The position numbers were made by a program, and so were the translations under genes. Of a DNA stretch of 40,903 bases, positions 16,378 through 28,942 are shown in pieces. The notes beneath the pieces were generated by a model that saw nothing but the letters and a program-made list of their open reading frames with translations, had not been told where the DNA came from and ran no database searches. The stretch's first letter is position 1. Every line of letters starts with the position of its first letter. Source of the DNA: an uncultured Myxococcales bacterium (GTDB lineage: Bacteria; Myxococcota; Myxococcia; Myxococcales; Myxococcaceae); NCBI GenBank assembly GCA_903911905.1, contig CAIWFK010000443.1, positions 1-40,903 on the forward strand, written 5' to 3'.

Positions 16378-19300
16378 ATGGAACTCGACGCCCTCCGCAG
16401 TCGCTTCGACGCCGCCGGTTTCGAGGGCGCCGTCCTCGTCGAACACGCTGCACGACCTGCGCTCGAGCACGCGCAGCGCGTCGGGGGGCCGGCCGCGCCC
16501 TGGCTCGACGCGGTGGAGCGCTACGTCGCCCGAGTACTCGCCCGCGCCGGTGCCTCGCCCTGGTCCTCGACGCATTTCGCGGTGCCGCCGCTGCTCGAGG
16601 TGGCTGGCGGTGACGCCGCGCTGTTTGGTCGGCTCCTCGAGGCGGCCGCGGCGGCGTTGTCCAGCACCGAGCCTGGAGGTCGGTTCGAACAGCACGGCGT
16701 GCCTGCCGTCGCGCACGCCTTGAAGGCCAGCCCGAAGTCGGTGCTCGAGGTGCTCGAGGGCGCCGTCACCCTCGCTCGCGCGGGTCTCGAGCCGGGGTGG
16801 TTCGTGCAGTTGGTGGTGCCGGCGCTGGTGCCGCTCGACGAAGGGGTGCGCTCGACGACCTGGCGGCAGTTGGTCGACTTCGTCACCTTCCTTCGCACCC
16901 GGAACCTCGACGCGGGCTACCCCCTCTCGCTCGGTCTGGGCGCCCTGATGGAACGGTCCGACGCGCCCGCCGCGCTCGCAAGCTGGCTCGAGGTCTTGAA
17001 GCCCCTGCTGCCCGCCGCCGGGCGCGACGTCTACGGTCTGTGTGAATACGGCCTGACCGGGCTCGCCCGCGGGCAACTCGACGCGGCTGGCGTGCGTGAC
17101 GCGCTCGAGCTGTCGCTCGCCATGCTCGATCACGGCCTGGCTCCCGGGCCCACGCTTCGACTGCTGGCCGGCCCCATCGAGCTCGACGTCGCCAGCCGTC
17201 TGGCCCGCCAAGGCGTCGACCCGCAGCCGGTGCTCGAGCGCGCCGTGGCGCTCTTCGGCTATCTGGGCTGGCTCGAAGACGGCGGCGACGAGCTGTGCGC
17301 GCTGGCCCTCGACATGCACCGGCGCGGCCTGCGGGTGCCGCTGCTCTTCGACGACGGCCTCGACGTCCTCGAGGTGCTCGAGCGTGAAGACGGCGCTCTC
17401 GCGCGCGCCGGGCTCGAGCTGGTGAAGGCGCTGGTCCAGCACGACCTCGAACCGGGCGTGGTGATGCGCTGGAGCCTGCCGCGCACCCTGGCCTTCACCC
17501 GCGAGCGCTGGCCGTGGGCCGCTGCCGAGACGCTGGCCTTCGCCCGTCAGCTCGCCGAACAGGGCGTCTCGCCCGAAGCCGCCGTCGGCTACGCCGTGCG
17601 CCCCATGGTCGAGCTGGCTGGCTCGCCCGAAGGCTTCCGTCGCCTGGCGAAGACCGTGGTGGACCTGGTCGTGCGGCTGCAGGGGCTGGGCGTCGACCAC
17701 CGCGAGGTGCTCTTCCACGACGTGGGCTCGTTGGCCCAGTCGGGTGGGCATTCGCAGGCCTTCGTCGAGCTGCTCGAGCGGCTGGCCACCCTGGTCGAGG
17801 CGTGGACGCGCGCCGGGGCCGACGCCTCGCCGCTGCTCTCGCACGCCCTGCCAGCCGCCGTGCGGGAAGCCGGAAGCAAGCCGTGGGTGCTGGCCGTGGC
17901 CCTCGAGTCGGCGACCCGGCTCGCCGACGCGGGCCGCGCCACCGAGGCGCTCGCGCTCCTCGAGGTCGGCGTGTCGACCCTGTCGAAGACCGACGCGCTC
18001 GCTGGCGCCGACGAGCTGCGCGCTGCGCTCGGGTCGCTCGAGCGCAGGTACTCGCAGTTGCCTGCGGCGCTCACCGGCCCCGCGTCGGTGGCTGCCTGCG
18101 CGCTCGCCGGCACCGACGTGCAGCGGCTCGACCAGTCGCTCGCTGCGCTGGTCGATGCGCACCAGCGCCACGGCGGGTCACTCGTCGCCCAGGCCGCCGC
18201 GCTGCCCGAGCTCGCCCGACTGGCGCGCGTTCCCGCCGATGTCGCCGGCCTGTGCGATGCCCTGGTCGCCACCGCGGCCTCGCCCACGCTCGTCGCGCTG
18301 GTCGCCACCACCTGCCCCCGGGACCCGGTCGCCGGCGAGCGCCTGCTGCGTGAACTCGCCCAGCGACAGGCCCGCGTTCCCGGGCTGGCGTCGACCATCG
18401 ACCTGGCGCGCCGTCTGCGGCCCGTCGCCACCGTGACCTCGCTCGGCGAGCTGCTCGACACGCTCCACCAGGGGCTCGAGGGCGTCAGCGAGCGCGAGCT
18501 GGTGACGACCCTGCTGCAGAGCGCCCGCGACGAGGCGACCCTGCGCGACATGGTGCACACCCTGGGGCCGTTGCTGCGTGCGCCACGCGCCCAGTTGGTC
18601 GACGGGCTCCACCGCGCGGCCGGCCTGTTGCGCCGCTCGGCGCTGGGGTGGTCGCACCTGGTCCAGCCAGCGCTGGTGACGGCCCGGCAGCACGCCGGGG
18701 CCCTGCTGGCGACGCTCGCGGCCTTCTCGAACGTGGAAGACGAGGCCGACCTCGTCGTGCTGCGAGAGCTCGTCACCCAGCGAGGCAGGCGCGCGGTCGA
18801 CCTGCTGTGGAACCTGGTGCGGCCGGCGCTGCACGGTGGGGTCATGCCTTCGCTGTCGGCGCATCGGGTGCTGTTGGCCCGCTACCTCGACGAGGTGGGG
18901 TTCGTGGCGCCACAGGTCTATGCGCGCGTCGTCGCGCTCTCTTCGGAGCCCGGGCTGTCGGAAGCCCAGCGGCGCGCCCGGGTCGCCGAGCTGCGCCTCG
19001 AAATCGACCAGCTCACGCGCGACGTCGGTCGTGGCGAGCTGTCGCCCGGGCAATTGGCCCACCCGCTGCTGGGGGTCGCGCTGCAGCACGTCTTTCCGCC
19101 CTCGACGTCGGCCACCCAGGCCGAAGCGCGCGCGCTGGTCGAGCGTTTCGACGATCGACCGGCCGACGTGACCGCGCTCTTCGGCGCGCTCGCGCCCGCC
19201 ACGCTCGAGGTCGCTTCCGGAAGCTGGCAGCTCGCCGCGGCCGCCTTCGACCCCGAGCCCTTCGCCTGGGTCGAGCAGGCGCTGCCCTCCGATGCGACGC

Positions 19301-20385
19301 CACTCGAGCCCCTGCCCACGCTCGGGTGGGAACTGCTGGGTGCCTGGTCGGAAGGGCGGCTGGGTCGCTCGTCGATGCGTTTCGAGGTCACCCGCAAGTT
19401 GCTGCGGCAGTTGCCTGCCGACGAGCTCCCCGGGGTCTCGGTCGTCACCGCCGCCCAGGCCCTGGCGATTCGTCGCCTGGCTGGAGATCGCTTGATGGCC
19501 CTGGTCGAAGCCGCGGTGCTCGCGGCGCGGGCCGAAGACGCCGAGCGCGTCGAGCGGCTGGCCCGCGCCCGCCTCGCGCCGGCGCCTCGCATCGGCACGG
19601 GCCTGGTCAAGGGTGTGCTCGCCACGGTGGGCGCGGTTCGGTCTGGGCGGCTCTCGCCGGTCGACGCCACCACGCGGCTCGCCGGGCAGTTGCAGGCCTT
19701 CGACGTGCCTTCTGACGTGCTCGAGACCCTGCTGGCCTCACCCGACGTCGAGGCCACGCTGCGCGGGTTGCCCGCTCGACCTGTCGCGCTCGAGCCTGGC
19801 AAGGAGGTCGCGCGGGTGCACGCCGAGCTGACGGGGCAGGTGATGGCGAAGATGAACGCGGTGCTGTCGCGTGCGCTCGAATACCGGCCCTCGAGCGAGG
19901 TGCTGGCCCTGAGCGCCACCGTCACCAAGCGCCGCGCCCACGCGCCCATCGGGTTCACCGAAGGGGTGTGCGTGGCGGTCGACGAGCAGCTCTGGCGCAC
20001 GCCCTCGTTCATGCACCTGGCGTTGTGGCTCGAGGGCGTGTGCGTGGGCGGCGTGCACCTGCTGGTGGTCGAGGAGCATGGCCTGCGCGCGCTGGTGTTG
20101 CCGGGCATCAACCCCAGCTCGGCGTTGCTCGAGCAGGTCGACGCCGAGCCGCTGCTCGCCGCGCTGCTGCGTCACGCCGACGCGTTGCGCGTCAGGGCCG
20201 GCCTCGACGCGCTGTGGGTGCCGACCAACCGGGGCATCCACTCGAACCGTCACGCCATGGGGGTCGCGCTCGAAGCGCTCGCCCTGCCGGTGCGCCGCAC
20301 TGCGGGGCACGCCTTCAGCTTCTCGCCGTACGCCTACCGCATCGACGACGTGTACGAGGTCACGCTGCCGCTGCGCGGTAGTTGA
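16378..20385 (+). CDS. Very large alpha-helical protein with GNAT-like C-terminus, unknown
   Basis: 1335 aa, Leu/Ala/Arg-rich and strongly helical throughout, without signal peptide or TM helices. Residues 1 to about 1130 look like an irregular alpha-solenoid: many 30-40-residue helix pairs such as LELVKALVQHDLEPGVVMRW and LLERLATLVEAWTRAGADA. The last 200 residues differ: GVCVGGVHLLVVEEHGLRAL, then LPGINPSSALLEQVDAEPLL, ADALRVRAGLDALWVPTN and HSNRHAMGVALEAL. That strand-helix order recalls a GNAT acetyltransferase core, with the helix after a Gly-Ile-Asn-Pro loop; this is inference only. Its 3' end overlaps the convergent gene at 20360 by 26 bases. I do not know the family. Confidence 0.8.
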   Translation: MELDALRSRFDAAGFEGAVLVEHAARPALEHAQRVGGPAAPWLDAVERYVARVLARAGASPWSSTHFAVPPLLEVAGGDAALFGRLLEAAAAALSSTEPGGRFEQHGVPAVAHALKASPKSVLEVLEGAVTLARAGLEPGWFVQLVVPALVPLDEGVRSTTWRQLVDFVTFLRTRNLDAGYPLSLGLGALMERSDAPAALASWLEVLKPLLPAAGRDVYGLCEYGLTGLARGQLDAAGVRDALELSLAMLDHGLAPGPTLRLLAGPIELDVASRLARQGVDPQPVLERAVALFGYLGWLEDGGDELCALALDMHRRGLRVPLLFDDGLDVLEVLEREDGALARAGLELVKALVQHDLEPGVVMRWSLPRTLAFTRERWPWAAAETLAFARQLAEQGVSPEAAVGYAVRPMVELAGSPEGFRRLAKTVVDLVVRLQGLGVDHREVLFHDVGSLAQSGGHSQAFVELLERLATLVEAWTRAGADASPLLSHALPAAVREAGSKPWVLAVALESATRLADAGRATEALALLEVGVSTLSKTDALAGADELRAALGSLERRYSQLPAALTGPASVAACALAGTDVQRLDQSLAALVDAHQRHGGSLVAQAAALPELARLARVPADVAGLCDALVATAASPTLVALVATTCPRDPVAGERLLRELAQRQARVPGLASTIDLARRLRPVATVTSLGELLDTLHQGLEGVSERELVTTLLQSARDEATLRDMVHTLGPLLRAPRAQLVDGLHRAAGLLRRSALGWSHLVQPALVTARQHAGALLATLAAFSNVEDEADLVVLRELVTQRGRRAVDLLWNLVRPALHGGVMPSLSAHRVLLARYLDEVGFVAPQVYARVVALSSEPGLSEAQRRARVAELRLEIDQLTRDVGRGELSPGQLAHPLLGVALQHVFPPSTSATQAEARALVERFDDRPADVTALFGALAPATLEVASGSWQLAAAAFDPEPFAWVEQALPSDATPLEPLPTLGWELLGAWSEGRLGRSSMRFEVTRKLLRQLPADELPGVSVVTAAQALAIRRLAGDRLMALVEAAVLAARAEDAERVERLARARLAPAPRIGTGLVKGVLATVGAVRSGRLSPVDATTRLAGQLQAFDVPSDVLETLLASPDVEATLRGLPARPVALEPGKEVARVHAELTGQVMAKMNAVLSRALEYRPSSEVLALSATVTKRRAHAPIGFTEGVCVAVDEQLWRTPSFMHLALWLEGVCVGGVHLLVVEEHGLRALVLPGINPSSALLEQVDAEPLLAALLRHADALRVRAGLDALWVPTNRGIHSNRHAMGVALEALALPVRRTAGHAFSFSPYAYRIDDVYEVTLPLRGS

Positions 20386-20704
20386 CCACCACCGACTGCT
20401 CGACGTTCGCTTCGATGAGCTCGAGCAGGGTGGTGAGCCATTCGCGTCGCGCTTCCCGCAGCGGCTCGAGTGGCCCCAACTGGGCCAGGTCGGCGGTCGC
20501 CACCAGGTCGGCCCGCGCGCGAGCCAATTCGAGCTCGAGACTGGCCCGCGATTCCTGGCCAGCGACCAGCATCGAGCCGGTCACCAGCAGCGCCCACCGC
20601 TCGAAGGTCTCGAGCTGTTCGGTCTGGTGGCCCAGCGCGTCCGAAATGGTGCGCAGCAGCGGAGCGAGGCGTTCGAAGGTGTAGGTGGACTGCGCGGTGG
20701 CCAT
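20360..20704 (-). CDS. Small helical protein, 114 aa, unknown
   Basis: Begins MATAQSTYTFERLAPLLRTISDALG and is predicted to be all helical, with two long amphipathic stretches (EQLETFERWALLVTGSMLV; RASLELELARARADLVATA). No signal peptide. I chose ATG 20704; the same frame stays open to 21532, but that extension lies antisense to the sensor kinase and has Arg/His-rich shadow composition. It overlaps the end of the 1335-aa gene by 26 bases on the opposite strand. It sits upstream of no obvious partner; the sensor kinase ends 92 bases away on the same strand and could be co-transcribed with it. Confidence 0.65.
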   Translation of the reverse strand: MATAQSTYTFERLAPLLRTISDALGHQTEQLETFERWALLVTGSMLVAGQESRASLELELARARADLVATADLAQLGPLEPLREARREWLTTLLELIEANVEQSVVVNYRAAAA

Positions 20705-20796
20705 GATGCCACCAGCCGTTGCTCGTGCCCCGCCATTCCCAGGGGGGCGAGTTCGTTGGAAGCGACCGAGGTCGGTCACTCCCGGCGGGTCGCGTG

Positions 20797-24670
<3,874 letters not shown>

Positions 24671-24679
24671 CTGCGGTCG

Positions 24680-24685
24680 GTTCTA
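24680..24685 (-). promoter_or_regulatory. -10-like TAGAAC before GTG start
   Basis: On the minus strand TAGAAC precedes GTG 24670 by nine bases. It matches four of six positions of the sigma-70 -10 consensus and resembles the boxes at 16363 and 40175. Short leader if used. Confidence 0.35.
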
Positions 24686-24735
24686 CCCCGACCGGTCCTT
24701 CCGCACCACCGAACGGCCATTCGGCGTCAGCGCGG

Positions 24736-25122
24736 CTACCAGGCCACCCACACCTGCTCCGAACGGTTTTCCCAGTGCCCCTGCCCTGGCACCAGCTGCC
24801 AAGAGCCGTCGATGAAGACCTGCTGGGGGAAGCCCGGCACCCACCGGGGCACCACCCGCCACTCGTAGTGGCCCCGCATCACCGGCGCGCGGTAGCCCAG
24901 CCCATAGCCGCGGAACTCGTGCTCACGGAATTCGTGTTCCCGGAACTCGCGGTGGCCCCAGCCACCACCTTCCCGCCCCCAGCCGCGCGACTCGCCGTAG
25001 CGAATCGCCCCGTTCCCCCAGCCGCGGTGCTCACCGCCGCCGCGCCCGAAGTGTTCCGCGCGAGCCGCCGTCGCGCCCATCGTCGCCGCCAGAATCACCG
25101 CCGTCATCAGTGTACGGGTCAT
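24736..25122 (-). CDS. Exported Gly/Arg/His-rich small protein
   Basis: 128 aa with a signal peptide (MTRTLMTAVILAATMGATAARA). The mature N-terminal half is Gly/Arg/Trp-rich and contains an imperfect five-residue repeat (HREFREHEFREHEFRGYG). The C-terminal half, with HYEWRVVPRWVPG then VFIDGSWQLVPGQGHWE, resembles the Tyr/Trp-rich end of small exported proteins annotated as 'YXWGXW'-like or YXWXXG-type. No enzyme motif; probably periplasmic or surface exposed. It is divergent from the amidase gene, with its start 68 bases away. Confidence 0.7.
   Translation of the reverse strand: MTRTLMTAVILAATMGATAARAEHFGRGGGEHRGWGNGAIRYGESRGWGREGGGWGHREFREHEFREHEFRGYGLGYRAPVMRGHYEWRVVPRWVPGFPQQVFIDGSWQLVPGQGHWENRSEQVWVAW
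24911..24954. repeat. Short imperfect tandem repeat in the Gly/His-rich gene
   Basis: About three copies of a 15-base unit (CGGAACTCGTGCTCA and variants), encoding the repeated H-(R/E)-E-F-R residues of the exported protein. The period is a multiple of three, so copy number changes would keep the frame. Confidence 0.6.
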
Positions 25123-25193
25123 GCTGATTCGAACGGGCCGGGGGCGTTTCTATTCAGTGAAGGGGGCGCGGGCATGGGAGTGTACGGGCCATG
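25109..25193. repeat. 15-bp direct repeat framing a divergent promoter region
   Basis: AGTGTACGGGTCATG (25109-25123) and AGTGTACGGGCCATG (25179-25193) differ at one base and start 70 bases apart. The first overlaps the start codon of the leftward gene (25122); the second contains the ATG of the amidase. A shared operator or leftover of a small duplication are both possible. Confidence 0.6.
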
Positions 25194-26858
25194 AGCTACC
25201 GCCGTGACGAGGTCAAAGCCCCCCGGTTGTCAGGTGTTCCGTTGCGGGCCTTCGTGAGCGCCATCGAAAGCCCGCTGGGCGGGCCGGTGCTCGAGAAGCT
25301 CATCACCGACAGCGGGGTCGAGCGGTTCCGCCACATGCCGGTCGATGCGCCGCCCACCCAGGCTCCGCTGCCGAGGCCCGAGGTGGCGAGCGTCGAGGTG
25401 GTCTCGTCGACCGCACTGGCCGAGCGCGCCATCGCGAAGAGCGACGTCTCGCTCGAGACCGTCGCCGCGTTCGCGCGCGCCTACCGCGAAGGCAAGGCCG
25501 ACCCGGTGGCGGTGGCGCACGTGCTCAACAAGGCCATCGACCGGCTCGACGATGGCCACGATCGCCTGGGCTGGTTCATCTCGCGCAAGCCGGGCCAGGT
25601 GGTGAAGGACGCCGAACACTCGGCCGAGCGGCTCAAGGCGGGCAAGGCCCTGAGCGTCTTCGACGGCGTGCCGGTGGTGCTCAAGGACGAGGTCGACCTG
25701 GTCGGCTTTCCCACCACGCTGGGCACGAAGTTCCTCAAGACCCTGGCCACCGTCGACTCGGCCGTGGCAGCGCGCCTGAAGGCGGCCGGCGCCATCATTC
25801 TGGGCAAGGCCAACATGAACGAAATCGGCATCAACCCGATTGGCCTGAACCCCCACCACGGCGCGTGTCGCAACCCGTGGAACCGCGGGCGCATCACCGG
25901 AGGCTCGTCGAGCGGCTCGGCGGCGGTGGTCGCGGCCGGCCTCTGCCCGGTGTCGGTGGGCGCCGACGGCGGTGGGTCCATTCGCATTCCCGCGGGCCTG
26001 TGCGGTGTGGTCGGGCTCAAGGCCACCTTCGGGCGCATTCCCGAGAGCGGCGTACCGCCCCTGTGCTGGAACGTGGGCCACGTGGGCCCCATCGGGCTCA
26101 CGGTCGACGACGTGGCCGCCGCCTACGCGGTGCTGGCCGGGCCCGATGCCCACGACGCGATGTCGCTGGGGCAGCCGCCGGTGCACCTGACCGACTACGA
26201 GAACGGGTCACTCGAAGGCGTGCGCCTGGGCGTGTGCACCGCGTGGTTCGACGACGCCTCACCCGAGGTGGTGGCGAAGTGCCGGGCTGCGCTGGCCGCC
26301 CTGGTCGAGCGCGGTGCGAAGGTGGTCGAAATTCCGCCGCCCGACCTGAACCTCGTGCTCTGGAGCCATTCGGCCATCATCCTTTCCGAGATGGCGTCGG
26401 CGATGAAGCGCTTCACCGACGAAGACCCCACCCAGTTCGGGCTCGACTCGCGCACCAACCTGGCCATCGGCCGTCATTTCCGCTCGACCGACCTGGTGCA
26501 CGCCATGCGGCATCGCCACCAGATGACGCGCGAGTGGCTGGCGGTGATGAAGAACGTCGACGTCATCGTCACGCCGACCACCGCGGTGACGGCTCCCGAG
26601 ATTCCCGAGCGCGCGCTGCCCGATGGTGAGTCGAACCTGCCGGTGGTCGATGCGCTCATGCGCTTCGTTCGGGTGGGCAACCTGACCGGGTTTCCGGGGC
26701 TGGCGCTGCCTGCGGGCTTCGATTCGCAGGGCCTGCCCATTTCGGTGCAGTTGATGGGGCGGCCCTACGAAGAACACCTGCTGCTGCGGTTGGGCAAGGT
26801 CATCGAGGCGAAGGCCGAGCGGCGCACCCCGTCGATTCACGTGCGCGCACTGAGCTGA
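25191..26858 (+). CDS. Amidase-signature family hydrolase
   Basis: 555 aa. The amidase-signature Ser-cisSer-Lys triad is visible: Lys in PVVLKDEVD (about 165), the Gly/Ser-rich loop GGSSSGSAAVVAAG (about 237-243) supplying the cis-Ser, and the nucleophile in GADGGGSIRIPAG (about Ser263). Such enzymes hydrolyse amide bonds of fatty-acid amides, aryl amides or peptides, or act as GatA. An N-terminal extension of about 110 residues and the absence of gatB/gatC neighbours argue against tRNA amidotransferase. It more resembles FAAH-like amidases. No signal peptide, so cytoplasmic. The substrate cannot be told from sequence. Confidence 0.92.
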   Translation: MSYRRDEVKAPRLSGVPLRAFVSAIESPLGGPVLEKLITDSGVERFRHMPVDAPPTQAPLPRPEVASVEVVSSTALAERAIAKSDVSLETVAAFARAYREGKADPVAVAHVLNKAIDRLDDGHDRLGWFISRKPGQVVKDAEHSAERLKAGKALSVFDGVPVVLKDEVDLVGFPTTLGTKFLKTLATVDSAVAARLKAAGAIILGKANMNEIGINPIGLNPHHGACRNPWNRGRITGGSSSGSAAVVAAGLCPVSVGADGGGSIRIPAGLCGVVGLKATFGRIPESGVPPLCWNVGHVGPIGLTVDDVAAAYAVLAGPDAHDAMSLGQPPVHLTDYENGSLEGVRLGVCTAWFDDASPEVVAKCRAALAALVERGAKVVEIPPPDLNLVLWSHSAIILSEMASAMKRFTDEDPTQFGLDSRTNLAIGRHFRSTDLVHAMRHRHQMTREWLAVMKNVDVIVTPTTAVTAPEIPERALPDGESNLPVVDALMRFVRVGNLTGFPGLALPAGFDSQGLPISVQLMGRPYEEHLLLRLGKVIEAKAERRTPSIHVRALS

Positions 26859-26939
26859 CGTGGACCCCCTGGTGGCGACTCGACCCCGGGTTGGTGCCGA
26901 CCGCCCGGCTTCGGCACGTGGGTTGCTGATCGCCAAGCC

Positions 26940-28900
26940 ATGCGTCGAACGTCGAGGTCGTTGCAACGAGACATCATCGCCCCGGTGGGCCTGTGCCTGT
27001 TGCTGGTCACCGGGCTGTGCGGGCTGGCTTTCTCGACCTTCGTCGAGCGCAGGCTCGAGCACGAAGCCCGTGCCAGCGCAGATCAGAGCCTCGACTCGAT
27101 CGAGCAGGCGCTCGAGCTGACCAACCAGACCATGGCCTCGCTGACCCGTGGCTCGATGGCGACCTTTCAGGCCGAGCTGACCCGGCGAGGGGGCGTTTCG
27201 CGAACCGGAGCGGTGCCGACCCTGTCGATCGGCGGCGTACCGGTCGGCGACAGCTCGGAGCTGGTCGACGCCCACGCTTCCCAACTGGGGGCACCGCCAC
27301 GCTCTTCGTCAAGCGGGGAGACGAGTTCGTGCGGGTCAGCACCAACGTCAAGAGGCCCGATGGGTCACGGGCCATCGGTACCCCGCTGGACCCGGCTGGC
27401 AAGGCCATCGCCAGGCTCCGTCGCGGCGAGGGCTTCGAAGGGCTCGTCGACATTCTCGGCTTGCCGTTCCTGACCGCATACCAACCGCTGAAGGACGCGA
27501 CTGGCGAGACGGTTGGTGCGGCGTACGTCGGCTACCCGCTCACGAGCCTCGATCGCGTCGCGGCGATGATCGGCCGCGCCCACATCCTGGAGCACGGCTT
27601 CGTCGCACTCGAAGACGCACGCCACCGGGTGCGCTTCCACACCGATGGCGTGAGCGAAGCAGCGATCACGGAAAGTCTGGGGACCCCCACCGCCGACTGG
27701 GTCGTCGAGCGCCGGGCCTTCGAGCCCTGGGGATTCACCGTGGTGGCCGCGTACCCTCGCCGCGACTTGTCGGCCCCCGTCTGGCGAGTGCGAAGCTCGG
27801 TCGCGGTGGCCAGCCTGGCGGCGTTCGGCGTGATGGCCCTGGCGGTCGCGGTGATCGTGCGGCGCCGGGTGCTCGACCCCTTGCGCGCGTTTCACGGGGT
27901 GCTCTCGCGCGTGGCGGACGGAGATCTCCGCCCCGAGGCACCCATCAGCCAGTCCCGCGAGCTGCAGGAACTGGGGGCAATGCTCAACGTCACGACCCGC
28001 ACGCTCCGGGAAGCCGTGGCTGAAATTCAACGCACCACCGGGGCCATCAGTCAGGCGACCCAGGCCATCGTGACCGAGAACACCGAGCTGTCGATGCGCA
28101 CCGAGACCCAGGCCGCCAGCCTCGAAGAGACGGCGGCCTCGCTGGCCCAGTTCGCTCAGACCGTGGGCAGCACCGCGACCAGCGCCCAGTCGGTCGCTTC
28201 TGCCACGCGACAGGCCGAGGCCAGCGCCTCGGCGGGCCGGGCGCAGATGCTCGAGCTCGTCGAGTCGATGGGGCGCATCACCGTGTCGTCGAGGCGGGTG
28301 GTCGAAGTGGTGGGAATCGTCGACGAGATTGCCTTCCAGACCAACCTGCTGGCACTCAACGCCGCGGTCGAGGCCGCGCGCGCAGGCGACCAGGGGCGCG
28401 GCTTCGCCGTGGTGGCGGCCGAGGTTCGAGCGCTGGCGCTCAAGAGTGGAGAGGCTGCCAGGGAAATACGCTCGCAGGTCAACGGCTCGGTCAGTCAGGC
28501 GACCACCGGGCAGCAGGTTGCGGTGCGCGCGGGGGACGCCATCGGGGCCGTCGTCGCCGACATTCGCCGCGCGGCCCAGGCGAGCGACCAGATCGCAGGG
28601 GTGACGGGCGACCAGAGCCGCGGGGTCGAAGAAATCAACAGCGCCGTCAGCCAGATGGACCAGGTCACCCAGCGCAACGCGGCGATGGTGCAACAGGCGG
28701 CGGCGGCCGCGAATGCGCTCCGCGCGCACGTCAGTGCCCTCACCGGGGTGATGTCGCGCTCGCGCTGCACCCACCCGCCCGTCTCGGTGCCACGCCAGCC
28801 GCGCGACGGGTCCAACGGCCCTGACCGCTCGCCGACCAGCCCAGCGGGGTGCCGCCAGCGAGCGCCGCGTCCCACGAAGTCAGCGCGCACGGTGGCGTGA
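26940..28900 (+). CDS. Methyl-accepting chemotaxis protein, apparent frameshift at 27287-27291
   Basis: Restoring one G to the G5 run gives about 653 aa. TM1 (about 12-32) is followed by a periplasmic Cache-type sensor: [10 protein letters not shown] continues, after the shift, as [21 protein letters not shown], the conserved Cache3/Cache2 segment. Then come [14 protein letters not shown]2 ([21 protein letters not shown]), HAMP, and the signalling hairpin [20 protein letters not shown] with [13 protein letters not shown]. Upstream of the run the frame starting at ATG 26940 is right; downstream the frame ending at 28900 is right. The last 50 or so residues (Pro/Arg-rich) are atypical, and the final 23 are encoded by DNA related to the lipoprotein gene at 35451. 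No che genes are nearby. Confidence 0.88.
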
Positions 28901-28942
28901 CGTCACCGGGGAGGGCCGCGAGCCGACGACCTGGTGGCCGCG
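28831..28942. repeat. Diverged copy (A) of a fragment also at 35544-35669
   Basis: Aligns with 35544-35669 over its whole length. The first 51 bases differ at three positions and the last 22 at one; between them are small gaps. In copy B this DNA encodes the middle of a lipoprotein on the minus strand ([16 protein letters not shown]). In copy A the minus strand would read [21 protein letters not shown] but is not part of an intact gene. Instead it supplies the end of the chemoreceptor (plus) and of the pentapeptide protein (minus). Confidence 0.85.

Noticed and set aside
25191-26858. GatA subunit of tRNA amidotransferase
   Set aside because: No gatB or gatC beside it, and the N-terminal extension of over 100 residues does not fit GatA.
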